Positions 1-7,846 of a stretch of DNA of 15,285 nucleotides are shown piece by piece. The DNA is from an uncultured euryarchaeote (lineage in GTDB: Archaea; Thermoplasmatota; Poseidoniia; Poseidoniales; Poseidoniaceae), in the NCBI GenBank assembly GCA_937892665.1, contig CALBJF010000369.1:1-15285 (forward strand), in the 5' to 3' direction. The notes beneath the pieces were generated by a model. That model made no database searches. It was not told where the DNA came from and saw only the letters and a program-made list of their open reading frames with translations. Position numbers and translations under genes: made by a program. How positions within the stretch are numbered: position 1 is the first letter of the stretch; every line of letters begins with the position of its first letter.

Positions 1-45
1 CCGCAGATTTTCTTGAGAAAGAATAAAGTTCCGGAATGAACAACA

Positions 46-612
46 ATGCTTCACATGATACCTGCTCAGCAACCCCAAATGTACCAACAGCCCGCACAAA
101 CGATGCCAGCACCTCTGGCAAATATTGGCCAATCATTTCATCAAATAACCTCGGGTAAATCCAATCGTGGGTGGATGGTCGCTGGAGGCGTTCATTTCGT
201 TTTTATGTTCAGTTTGTTCTTCTATGCTCTCCTCAAAGCATTCTTTGAGCCTGTTCCAGATTTCTACGACGAAACATCAGAATTTGCGGATCAGTTGTAT
301 TACTCAATGCAAGTGTCAAACTATTTCTTCTTCTTCCCTACGTTCGTAATAACTGTTGTAGCGGTATTGACGGCCATGAATGTTGGTTGTAACAAATTGG
401 CTGCAATTGTATTGCCTCCGCTATCCCAAGTGAGTGCATTACTGCTCTGGTCTCTTATTGCTGCTACTGTTTCACCTGAAGATTCTTTCTCAGAGGCATG
501 GGAAATCGTCTTCGGAGAAGATTTCTTTAAGGAAGTTATTCCATTCGTTGTATCTCAGATTATCTTATGTGTTGGAATCGTAGCACTTCACAAAGCGAGT
601 TCAAACGACTAA
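46..612 (+). CDS. Small multi-pass membrane protein of unknown function
   Basis: I do not recognise this 188-residue protein. Residues 1-40 are hydrophilic and rich in Pro, Gln and Met. They are followed by about four hydrophobic segments, near residues 42-66, 92-113, 119-142 and 163-184. A short acidic, aromatic loop lies between the first two (residues 67-90). The tail is short and charged. It is probably an integral membrane protein with a disordered N-terminal extension. No catalytic motif is visible. No Shine-Dalgarno-like sequence precedes the ATG at 46, and an in-frame ATG at 55 is an equally possible start. The stop codon directly abuts the stop of the convergent M28 peptidase gene, with no spacer. 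The upstream neighbour is outside the window, so operon membership cannot be judged. Confidence 0.8.
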   Translation: MLHMIPAQQPQMYQQPAQTMPAPLANIGQSFHQITSGKSNRGWMVAGGVHFVFMFSLFFYALLKAFFEPVPDFYDETSEFADQLYYSMQVSNYFFFFPTFVITVVAVLTAMNVGCNKLAAIVLPPLSQVSALLLWSLIAATVSPEDSFSEAWEIVFGEDFFKEVIPFVVSQIILCVGIVALHKASSND

Positions 613-2265
613 TTAGAGTTCGTTTGGTACTGGGGTCTGATCCATATGCAGGAATGCATAAACTGCCCACCATGTGACAATGTCCCATGAATGAACAAGA
701 TTGTTAATCCCCGTCGAGTTCTCTGTACCCATGTAATCGATCATGGTTTCCATTGTATCACATTCACGGTGATAACATGGATATCCATCTACCAGCCCAT
801 TCCAACCAAGTGTAGCAACTCCAATGTTTTGGAATGAATCGTGATCGCTTCGAGCAGTGGGCGATTCGTAAATTGCCACTGTATCTTCGTAAATGTCACC
901 CCATAGCGGACTTTCTCCGCCTTCGAGCCAAGCTTCTCTTCCACGATCTATTTCGTTTCCAAGATCGAGGGCATCAGCACCTATCCATTCAGCTAAATGA
1001 TACATTCCTGCCTGGTCGATAACGTCTCCAGTACCATCCGGACCAAGGTAGACTGAGAGGGCATAATCCCCTGGGTAGTTCACACCAGCCATATCTAAAT
1101 TCAGATAATTACTCACTGTGACCCCATCGGGCAGATCGTTCGCAAATGAGCGTGACCCCCAAAGCCCTTCTTCTTCTGAAGACCATAAGCAGAAGACCAT
1201 GGTTCGTCGTGCATCAAATTCTGCAAGAACGCTGGCTGTTGTCAAGACCATGCTCGAGCCTGCAGCATTGTCGTATGCGCCGTGTCTTGTGCCGTAGCCC
1301 GGAACACCAATTTGAGCACCAGGTGTGTAAGCCACCGGGGGCGCAATATCGAAATGAGCGCCAAAAATCAACCATTCATCAGGATAGACTGAGCCAGTCT
1401 TATATCCACAAATATTCACCGCCCAAGCAGTATTCGATTGGAATCTATGTACTTCGACAGTATCTAGGCCATAACCTTGCATTACACCTTCAAAATAGGT
1501 GATTGCATGTTCATAGGAGGGATTCCCGTTTCCAATCCATCGATCGAGATAACCGACTGCTCCATCTGCGCCGCATGTAGCACATGGGGTATCGTCGGTG
1601 ATGAAGTCAACCCAATCATACACGTCTCGGCCATTGACCCAACCATCGCTTGCGCCTACGCCGTTTTCTTCATTCAAATCCGCACGGAATGGTCGACTTG
1701 TTTCCATAATCAATGGAATCACGTCACCACCAGATGCATTTCCTGTGACCAGCCAAGGCCAAAGTCCGCCTGCATCTTGATTTTCGACTGCTTGTATTGT
1801 AGAACCACTGGACGGGTTTTCAAGCCATGTAACCCATGACTCATCTGCTTCTCGGATTGGCCAATCGACTCTACCAATGTCTCCAAGGAAGAAGACGATG
1901 GCGTCATTCCTTGGGGGGAGAAGGATGTTAACACTCATCTGTTCACCAGAGTTCATATCCAGTACAGTTCCGTTCTGAGCCCGCATTGAGCCTGGATCTT
2001 GAATGAAGTAAGGGATAAAAACGGCAAGGTCCGAGCTAGCATCCAGCGTTAATGTCTGCCACATTCCAGCCTCAAGCGAAGAGGATTCAACGACGGTTAA
2101 CGAAGACTCATCAAGCGATTGTACTTTATCTTCGCCAAAGCATCCTGAAAGAGGGGAGAGAAGCATCAAAGAAACCAAGAGCATGGCTTGCATTGGAATA
2201 CGCATGAAGACAGCCAAAGGCTTGACTGCTTTCAATTCAGCGGTAAGACGAGTGAATTTATTCAT
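613..2265 (-). CDS. Secreted M28-family zinc metallopeptidase, lipoprotein
   Basis: This is a predicted extracytoplasmic aminopeptidase- or carboxypeptidase-type enzyme with two zinc ions, anchored by a lipid. It would trim peptides outside the cell. The N-terminus has a hydrophobic segment ending in a lipobox (LSGC, Cys42). The M28 ligand set is complete and in order: His304 and Asp306 (AHFD), Asp332 (YDNAAG), the catalytic/ligand pair Glu364-Glu365 before GLWGS, Asp391 (NLDMAG) and His499 (CYHRECDT). A SDHDSF motif near 474-479 is also typical. At about 550 residues it is long for the family. Residues 45-290 form an N-terminal region I cannot assign. The frame also opens at TTG 2271 and GTG 2268; ATG 2265 is preferred. 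An ATG at 2205 would give a more compact signal peptide. It diverges from the DDAH gene with about 30 bases between starts. Confidence 0.93.
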   Translation of the reverse strand: MNKFTRLTAELKAVKPLAVFMRIPMQAMLLVSLMLLSPLSGCFGEDKVQSLDESSLTVVESSSLEAGMWQTLTLDASSDLAVFIPYFIQDPGSMRAQNGTVLDMNSGEQMSVNILLPPRNDAIVFFLGDIGRVDWPIREADESWVTWLENPSSGSTIQAVENQDAGGLWPWLVTGNASGGDVIPLIMETSRPFRADLNEENGVGASDGWVNGRDVYDWVDFITDDTPCATCGADGAVGYLDRWIGNGNPSYEHAITYFEGVMQGYGLDTVEVHRFQSNTAWAVNICGYKTGSVYPDEWLIFGAHFDIAPPVAYTPGAQIGVPGYGTRHGAYDNAAGSSMVLTTASVLAEFDARRTMVFCLWSSEEEGLWGSRSFANDLPDGVTVSNYLNLDMAGVNYPGDYALSVYLGPDGTGDVIDQAGMYHLAEWIGADALDLGNEIDRGREAWLEGGESPLWGDIYEDTVAIYESPTARSDHDSFQNIGVATLGWNGLVDGYPCYHRECDTMETMIDYMGTENSTGINNLVHSWDIVTWWAVYAFLHMDQTPVPNEL

Positions 2266-2296
2266 CACCAAGAGTTAAATGACGAAGGGGAGCCGA

Positions 2297-3115
2297 ATGT
2301 TCATGGCTACTGTCCGTACGGACCAGAAGCAACGTGCCCTGATGCGCGCTGTTCCCGAGTCCTTTTCCAAAGCCCTTGCCAATTATTTTGGCTCAGGGCC
2401 AACGGATATTGCCCTTGCCAGAAAGCAACATGCGGCTTATGCTCAAGCATTGCTCGACAGCGGACTAGAGGTTACGATTCTCCCTGCAGATGAAAATCAC
2501 CCTGACTGTATTTTCGTCGAAGACCAGGCAATTGTTATCGATGGTCATGTCCTTTTACCACTCCCAGGACATCCATCCAGAGTTGCTGAACAGCCACCGA
2601 TAGCAGATTTCCTCTCTCGCCAACTCAATGGATTCCAAGTATGTGGGATGTTTGGAGATGCGCGAATGGATGGTGGAGATCTTCTTCGGTTGGGGAACAT
2701 CTTCTTTGTAGCCCGTTCAAAGCGAACCAATGATGCAGGTATTGAAACGCTAAGGAGTCTTCTTTCTCACCTCGGACATGAGTTGCGTATCATCGATATC
2801 CCAACTGAAAAGGCACTTCATCTAACGTCAATATCATCGACACCTACTGACCAAGTTATTCTCACTGCTGAAGGATTTCTTAGCGCTGACGATTTTGGAG
2901 AACTCCCAGAAGGATGTAGGATTATTTTCCTTCCAGAAGAAGAAGTCTATGGCTGCAACACAATTGGCCTAGGAAATGGTAAGGTGCTCGTGGCAAAAGG
3001 GTATCCAACTGTATTAGAAACAATTCAAGAATTGGGGCTTGAGCCAATCGTCCTCGACATGAGCCAAATCAGAGAAGCAGATGGCTCAATTACCTGTTGC
3101 ACACTCTTCTTCTGA
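2297..3115 (+). CDS. NG,NG-dimethylarginine dimethylaminohydrolase (DDAH)
   Basis: This enzyme hydrolyses asymmetric dimethyl- or monomethyl-arginine to citrulline plus a methylamine. It is cytosolic and belongs to the amidinotransferase (pentein) superfamily. Numbered from ATG 2297, the family landmarks are LPADE and FVEDQ (residues 73-77), the substrate-binding Arg95 (PSR), MDGGDLL (124-130), SKRTN with Arg143, the catalytic His175 (LHLTS), Asp262 and a C-terminal Cys-Cys pair (267-268). From memory, human DDAH1 has the same double Cys, with the second one nucleophilic. The 272-residue length fits the family. GGGGAG at 2287-2292 sits just before ATG 2297. ATG 2279 (upstream of that motif) and ATG 2303 are alternatives. 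Arginine deiminase is the main alternative, but the short length and the motifs match DDAH better. Confidence 0.9.
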   Translation: MFMATVRTDQKQRALMRAVPESFSKALANYFGSGPTDIALARKQHAAYAQALLDSGLEVTILPADENHPDCIFVEDQAIVIDGHVLLPLPGHPSRVAEQPPIADFLSRQLNGFQVCGMFGDARMDGGDLLRLGNIFFVARSKRTNDAGIETLRSLLSHLGHELRIIDIPTEKALHLTSISSTPTDQVILTAEGFLSADDFGELPEGCRIIFLPEEEVYGCNTIGLGNGKVLVAKGYPTVLETIQELGLEPIVLDMSQIREADGSITCCTLFF

Positions 3116-3131
3116 AGAAACAATGAGTGTG

Positions 3132-3139
3132 TTGATATA
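3132..3139 (+). promoter_or_regulatory. Possible TATA box for tRNA-Leu
   Basis: The AT-rich octamer TTGATATA is centred about 29 bases before the mature 5' end of the tRNA. That is near the expected distance for an archaeal TBP site if transcription starts close to the mature end. No clear purine-rich BRE is seen upstream. The call rests on position and composition only. Confidence 0.35.
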
Positions 3140-3164
3140 CGCGAGTGTGGCCGTTTAGATTGCT

Positions 3165-3251
3165 GCAGGGGTCGCCCAGCTTGGTCAAAGGCGCTGGGAT
3201 GAGGTCCCAGTCCGTATCGGTTCGCAGGTTCGAATCCTGCCCTCTGCACCA
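3165..3251 (+). tRNA. tRNA-Leu (anticodon GAG), CCA encoded
   Basis: A full cloverleaf can be folded by hand. The acceptor stem pairs 3165-3171 with 3241-3247 (seven pairs, one G-T wobble). The D stem GCC/GGC encloses a loop with GG. The anticodon stem CTGGG/CCCAG (3194-3198 / 3206-3210) holds a seven-base loop with GAG at 3201-3203, reading CUC and CUU leucine codons. A long variable arm (about 3211-3224) marks class II. The T stem GCAGG/CCTGC encloses TTCGAAT. The discriminator is A3248, and CCA is encoded at 3249-3251. No intron interrupts the anticodon loop. Confidence 0.96.
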
Positions 3252-3302
3252 TTTCCACCAACAAACTTGACATTCTTCCATGTACAGGGACTGTTGAAAG
3301 CC

Positions 3303-4040
3303 ATGACAGATGAGCCACCAGTTGACGACATCCGAGACACTGTTGTTACACAAATTGTCGAAGGTGGATACGTTACGGCGATACCAATTATTATTCTCTC
3401 ACTGTATCTTTTCGTACAAGGTTATCGTAGATTGGTCATTATTACTGCAATCGCTGGTTGTGCAATCGGATATCTCTCAGCGAGTACTCTACACCCGTAT
3501 ATGCTCGAACTTGGTCTCAATCTAACTCTTGATCGATTTCAATTGTTTTCGGCAATGGCTTTTGCAATGATTGCTGTAATGATTACGTCAATATCAATTC
3601 GTTTCTTAGCGACTGGTTTTGTGTTCATCGTCATTTCTAATGGAATTCAATTGCTAAAAAATTACGGTATCAATCCAGAGAGAGGCGAGTTACTTCCAGG
3701 GATTACTGCGATTATCGCTTTCTTTGTTGGCATGTCGTTTCGACACGTTTTGCCCGCATTCGTAGCTGCTCTTCTCTCCGCAATCGGCCTGTTTGTGAGC
3801 GGATGTATCGTCCTTGATCTACCCCTCTCATACCTTGACCTTAGTCAATCGAAGGCGCCTCTTGCTTGCATCCCAGTTGCTTTGATCAGCCTCTTTGTCC
3901 AACGATGGCACAAGAAACGAAACAGTCCTGATGATGGCGAAGTTACTGTTCGCCAACAACAACAAGCTGTCCAAAGAGCAAGATATCATCCCGAACTTGA
4001 AGTCGATACCCAATGGGCTCGTGGCGGGTTGCGAAAGTAA
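3303..4040 (+). CDS. Multi-pass membrane protein of unknown function
   Basis: This 245-residue protein has about seven hydrophobic segments, near residues 21-40, 43-61, 78-97, 99-118, 132-148, 150-172 and 186-202. A hydrophilic, Gln/Arg-rich cytoplasmic-type tail of about 43 residues follows. Small-residue-rich helices (AIAGCAIGYLSAS, AALLSAIGLFVSG) suggest close helix packing. I see no transporter signature, metal motif or enzyme motif, so no function is given. The open frame begins at TTG 3267, close to the tRNA. ATG 3303 is preferred because it opens a short acidic N-terminus and leaves about 50 bases after the tRNA. It ends 18 bases from the stop of the convergent deiodinase-like gene. 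No clear promoter of its own was seen. Confidence 0.82.
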   Translation: MTDEPPVDDIRDTVVTQIVEGGYVTAIPIIILSLYLFVQGYRRLVIITAIAGCAIGYLSASTLHPYMLELGLNLTLDRFQLFSAMAFAMIAVMITSISIRFLATGFVFIVISNGIQLLKNYGINPERGELLPGITAIIAFFVGMSFRHVLPAFVAALLSAIGLFVSGCIVLDLPLSYLDLSQSKAPLACIPVALISLFVQRWHKKRNSPDDGEVTVRQQQQAVQRARYHPELEVDTQWARGGLRK

Positions 4041-4058
4041 ACGAAGGGTTAACAACTC

Positions 4059-4727
4059 TTATTGAACAAAAATTGAAATTTCATCAAGTTTCTTCCGTTC
4101 AATGTCTGGAACCATTGCATTCTTGCTTGGATAACCAACTGGAAGGACTAACATGGCATGCTCATGTTCAGGACGGTCGAGAATTTCTCGCAAGAATCCC
4201 ATGGGAGAAGGAGTATGTGTAAGTGTTACAAGACCCATATTGTGAATCGCATGAATGAATAATCCTGCTGCTATCCCACAACTTTCAGTGCTGTAATATG
4301 TTGGTCCCATCTCTCCATTTTCACGCAATCTCTTCGATTGTCGAAACAAGACAATGACCCAAGGGGCATCGGTAAGGTGTTCTTTGATGGCATCCGTTCC
4401 CAGCGGATCGAGAACCTCTTTCCAAGCATCTGGCATCCGTTGAGAATAGGTCTTTTTTTCCTCTTCTTCAGCAGCATTACGTATCTTTTGTTTGAGCGAT
4501 TGTGATGAGATCGCAACAAATGTCCATGGTTGAAGATGAGCACCACTGGGAGCAGTTCCCCCGCACATTATTGCACGTTCAATCAATTCTTTTGGTACAT
4601 CTTTTGTCGAGAAGTGGCGCGTAGTGCGCCGTTTCTGCATGAGATGTAGCAATTCTTCAGAGCGCTGTTGCATCTCTTCAAGAGAAGTCTCTTCCCATTC
4701 AAGTCCAATGAATCCCTGCTCGGTCAT
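4059..4727 (-). CDS. Iodotyrosine deiodinase-like nitroreductase-fold flavoprotein
   Basis: This FMN enzyme of the nitroreductase superfamily most resembles iodotyrosine deiodinase (IYD), which reductively removes halogen from halotyrosines. Numbered from ATG 4727 (222 residues), FMN-phosphate contacts are in RRTTR (33-37). APSGA (59-63) and THTPSP (170-175) line the flavin, and LPVGYPSK (195-202) is near the end. An acidic lid segment EEEEKKTY and the following helix carry Glu90, Tyr94 and Lys115. These match the three IYD residues that grip the amino-acid part of the substrate, and general nitroreductases lack them. The frame stays open to ATG 4811 and ATG 4823, which would overlap the upstream GST gene by 47-59 bases. 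ATG 4727 gives the N-terminal length expected for bacterial IYD, but it lacks a clear Shine-Dalgarno. The gene is probably co-transcribed with the GST and HerA genes. Confidence 0.88.
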   Translation of the reverse strand: MTEQGFIGLEWEETSLEEMQQRSEELLHLMQKRRTTRHFSTKDVPKELIERAIMCGGTAPSGAHLQPWTFVAISSQSLKQKIRNAAEEEEKKTYSQRMPDAWKEVLDPLGTDAIKEHLTDAPWVIVLFRQSKRLRENGEMGPTYYSTESCGIAAGLFIHAIHNMGLVTLTHTPSPMGFLREILDRPEHEHAMLVLPVGYPSKNAMVPDIERKKLDEISIFVQ

Positions 4728-4764
4728 GAACTTTGCAAGGCGTGGACGGTTATGGTATTGTATC

Positions 4765-5430
4765 TCAATCGTTTGAAAATGCGTCTGGCTTGAAGACCCA
4801 GCGCCATTCATCTTCTCGGTCATAATATGCCTTGATACCTGGGTAGTTGGCCATCTTCTGATGATATTCCAAAAGAAGAGGATATGGTTGAATCATGGTT
4901 TCCTCGATTCCGTCGAACTGACCGGAGAACATCATGAACGTGTTGAGAAAGGCCTTCACATCTGCAAGAGATATGTCTTCTGTTCCTGCAATCCATCCTG
5001 TTGGTGAGTTCTCAAATAGAGTTTCAAGTACCTTAAGGCCAGCATCGATTTTTGCACCGGGTTCAAACAGTGCCTTTCGGGCTGCAATCTTTTCTTCCAG
5101 ATCATCGATGTAGAACGTAGGGGTGAAGGAAGTTCTCCAACCATCGATGACATCGATGATCTCGTTGACCTTTCCTTGTGTATACAAATCGTCTGAATCA
5201 AGTCCTGCCAACGAGGCTGCATACCGCATAATAGCTCCTGATTCTGCAATGGTTCCTTGAGGCGTCTTAAGCACCGGTAAGAATCCCCATGGCAATTCTC
5301 CCGCTTCTTTTAATTCCTGATAACCGTCCCAGTCGACAACTGTATTTTTCCAAGGTTGTCCAGACAATTCAAGGCAAAGACGTGTTGGTTCAGCGTATCC
5401 GGGAGATTCGAAATAAATGACTTCATGCAT
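4765..5430 (-). CDS. Glutathione S-transferase-like protein
   Basis: This 221-residue protein has the two-domain layout of cytosolic GSTs, closest in feel to the sigma/mu/alpha Tyr-type classes. The N-terminal thioredoxin-like half (about 1-78) carries Tyr6 in VIYFES at the position of the catalytic Tyr. It also has the cis-Pro motif LPVLKT (Pro52) and the glutathione-contact motif ESGAI (63-67). The C-terminal all-helical half (about 85-205) has the SLAD capping box (154-157). Family enzymes conjugate or reduce substrates with glutathione, and some act as dehalogenases. The thiol used here is unknown because most archaea lack glutathione. GGAG in the 12 bases before ATG 5430 supports the start. 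It lies 25 bases after the HerA-type gene and just before the deiodinase gene on the same strand. Confidence 0.85.
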   Translation of the reverse strand: MHEVIYFESPGYAEPTRLCLELSGQPWKNTVVDWDGYQELKEAGELPWGFLPVLKTPQGTIAESGAIMRYAASLAGLDSDDLYTQGKVNEIIDVIDGWRTSFTPTFYIDDLEEKIAARKALFEPGAKIDAGLKVLETLFENSPTGWIAGTEDISLADVKAFLNTFMMFSGQFDGIEETMIQPYPLLLEYHQKMANYPGIKAYYDREDEWRWVFKPDAFSND

Positions 5431-5455
5431 ATCCTATGCTCCAGAAAGCAGTTCA

Positions 5456-7846
5456 TCAAACTTCGTCATCTTCTGTGTACCTATTTCGAACACGTAGCCA
5501 TCCTTCACTAAAGAACATCAAAGCGTAAAGTGATGCGAGCCAAAGATGAACGTGGTATGATATTTCTAACCAGTTTGCGGCGTCTTCCAAGGGATTTGCA
5601 AAGGCGATAAGAAGTGAAAGCCAAACAACCGTACATCCATGAAGAATCCATCGAAATACACCTAAGATTTGCTTTGAATTGGCTCTCATTTCTGACATTT
5701 GGGAATCGGTTAAAATTGCTGTAATTCCCACAACTTTGTCGAGAGCGCTCCCTCCGTTCCAACGAATCTTGCCGAGACGGAATCTGTTGATGATATCAAT
5801 TAGAGTGAACAGGGTTACCCAAACCACAACCACTTCAAGCAGTGGATTAAGTCCCATCAAATTCAAACTGCCCCACGTCGACCAACTGAATATTGTCCAT
5901 ATCCAAGCCACGAGGAAGAGTTGAGCAAATCGGGCGAATTTTGAGAGTTTCCGTAAGAGGACAAGGTCGTGAGATAGAACCAATTCAAGTGTAATAAATA
6001 AGGCCACTGTGAGCGTAATTATTCCACTAAAAGCAAGTCCTGTCCAGCCAATATCGCCTGTCCTCCAAGCTTCAAGTAAGGCTACAAATGCCCAACAAAG
6101 TGCAATAACAGATGCTCCATTTACGGCTGCTTGCATCGTGTAAAGAGGGTCTTTTCCGTCCTTGAGAACAGATAATCCACCCATCAAACGGACCTCGAAT
6201 CCAGATTCATCAACCATTCCTTTCCCGGCTGCCGTCATTCCTCCAATCGCTTTTATTCTCGCTGATTCAACGAGACTTTCGGCTTCGCTGTCTTCTTGTT
6301 TAGATGCCCATTTTGACCCTCGGCTTGCTGCGTGGGCTGCTCCTGAGCCACGTCCTTTCCTTCCAGCAGACCTTGCTTTTGCCCAAGCACGAACTTCCGG
6401 CGAGATAAGATCCTCAACTTGATCTTCGTTCAAGGGAGATCCGTGATCTGTGTACAACCAACGGCACTGAATCGGAACTGGAGCGGGATCCACGTCTGGC
6501 GCAACCATTTGGAATTCGCCCGGGCCGAGTGTTGGTAATTGGGCGACAAGGTCTTGATCACCTCCACTTTCTTTGAGGAGATGCCTGACTTTTTCGACGT
6601 CTTGGGGTTGGGTAAATCTCCCGATGAATGTCGTATTTGCTTGGGCGAGAATCTTGTAGTCAACGTCAGAGACATTTTGTGTTGCCAGAACACAGGCGAC
6701 TCCATATTTCCTCGCTTGTTTGAAAATTAATTTAATGAGGTCTTTTGCAGGAGGGTTTCGGGGATGAGGTGGAAGGTACGGAGCGACTTCGTCCATGAAG
6801 AAGAGAAGTTTCAGTTCACCTTCCGCTGGTTGTTGTGTTAGCATCCAATCATACAATTCCCTGGAGAGTTCTTGGACAAAATACTGCTTTTGAGCTTCAT
6901 CTTGGATGGTGTTGAGATAGATAATATTCAGAGGTATCTTACCTGGAATCGTCGGTTCTGCAAAGGCATCAATATCAATAGCAACTCCATTTGAGAACAG
7001 AAGTTGGTTGACTCCTGAAGAAAATGCAGCGAGTCTTCGAGCCAAGTCATTACGCGTTGTTTTAGGAAGGCGTTCTTCAAAATTAGCAAGTCGGTGGTCA
7101 AACATGACCTCGTCCCATGGAGGAACCTCTGGTTTTTCACCGTCTTCGTCTTCTATGAAACAGAGTGGATAGAGATGCTTTGTGAATTCGTGATGTGGTT
7201 CTCGAACGACACGCGCTAGTGATTGAAAATCTCCAACGTCAAGGCCGCAGCGAGTTCCTTCTACGAGGATTTCATAGAGAAACGGTTTGACAACTTTTCC
7301 TTGCGCCTTTTCTACGTCATATCCAGCTAAACTCGTGAAACCTGCTGCAACCATGTCCCAGGCTGTAATCGCTTCTTCGGCATCGAGATCTGCGGGTGGT
7401 GCCCGAAATGGGTCAATGCAAAGAGGCAGCCCTTTGCTCCGAAGAGGCGTCCATATTCGAACTTCACAATCTTCCATTAGTTTGCGCTTTCGTTCTATAT
7501 CTCCGTCTTTTTGGTGAAGTTCATCTTCATCAATACCTAGAGCGAGTCTTGCTAAGTCACCTTGGGGATCGATGATAAGGGCAGGGATGCCTGCTAAAGC
7601 GGCTTCTTCGATCAAAGCTTTTGCCATTACCGTCTTTCCTGATCCTGTGGAACCGAGCATTGCGGCGTGGCGGCCTAGAATCTGGGAAGGGATGTCGATA
7701 GGCTCCCCTGTATCTCTACGGTGACCAAGAAACATGCCCTTTGGCTTGAATTTCTTATTCGGTTTCGCAGGTGCTTCTGGATTGAGAATGTCTCCCACCA
7801 AGGAAGCAAGGTCCGAATCAGAGACGGGCTCATCTTCGGACACCAT
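5456..7846 (-). CDS. HerA/DUF87-type ATPase with C-terminal membrane domain
   Basis: This 796-residue protein is a P-loop pump-type ATPase fused to a membrane domain. Numbered from ATG 7846, the Walker A GSTGSGKT is at 65-72, and IIDPQGD (91-97) follows as in the HerA/FtsK superfamily. Walker B LLFFMDE is at 347-353. A sensor-like LATQN (387-391) and an arginine-rich region come next. A Gly/Ala/Ser/Lys-rich linker spans about 490-520. About six hydrophobic segments follow (near 577-593, 604-624, 641-658, 668-686, 732-750 and 764-781), ending in an acidic tail. The canonical HerA N-terminal barrel is short or absent, and no NurA nuclease lies nearby. HerA-type enzymes translocate DNA, but the substrate of this membrane-linked form is unknown. 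The frame opens at TTG 7852; ATG 7846 is preferred. It leads a probable three-gene unit with the GST and IYD-like genes. Confidence 0.9.
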   Translation of the reverse strand: MVSEDEPVSDSDLASLVGDILNPEAPAKPNKKFKPKGMFLGHRRDTGEPIDIPSQILGRHAAMLGSTGSGKTVMAKALIEEAALAGIPALIIDPQGDLARLALGIDEDELHQKDGDIERKRKLMEDCEVRIWTPLRSKGLPLCIDPFRAPPADLDAEEAITAWDMVAAGFTSLAGYDVEKAQGKVVKPFLYEILVEGTRCGLDVGDFQSLARVVREPHHEFTKHLYPLCFIEDEDGEKPEVPPWDEVMFDHRLANFEERLPKTTRNDLARRLAAFSSGVNQLLFSNGVAIDIDAFAEPTIPGKIPLNIIYLNTIQDEAQKQYFVQELSRELYDWMLTQQPAEGELKLLFFMDEVAPYLPPHPRNPPAKDLIKLIFKQARKYGVACVLATQNVSDVDYKILAQANTTFIGRFTQPQDVEKVRHLLKESGGDQDLVAQLPTLGPGEFQMVAPDVDPAPVPIQCRWLYTDHGSPLNEDQVEDLISPEVRAWAKARSAGRKGRGSGAAHAASRGSKWASKQEDSEAESLVESARIKAIGGMTAAGKGMVDESGFEVRLMGGLSVLKDGKDPLYTMQAAVNGASVIALCWAFVALLEAWRTGDIGWTGLAFSGIITLTVALFITLELVLSHDLVLLRKLSKFARFAQLFLVAWIWTIFSWSTWGSLNLMGLNPLLEVVVVWVTLFTLIDIINRFRLGKIRWNGGSALDKVVGITAILTDSQMSEMRANSKQILGVFRWILHGCTVVWLSLLIAFANPLEDAANWLEISYHVHLWLASLYALMFFSEGWLRVRNRYTEDDEV

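Noticed and set aside
1146..1839. Two open frames of about 120 codons antisense to the M28 gene
   Set aside because: The peptidase frame on the other strand contains all zinc ligands; these are shadows with unnatural composition.
3025..3353. Antisense frames crossing the tRNA-Leu gene
   Set aside because: The tRNA cloverleaf is complete; translated tRNA sequence is a common artefact.
4728..4823. Longer start for the IYD-like gene at ATG 4811 or 4823
   Set aside because: It would overlap the GST gene by 47-59 bases and give an N-terminus longer than in bacterial IYD. It is not excluded, since a weak AAGG precedes 4823.
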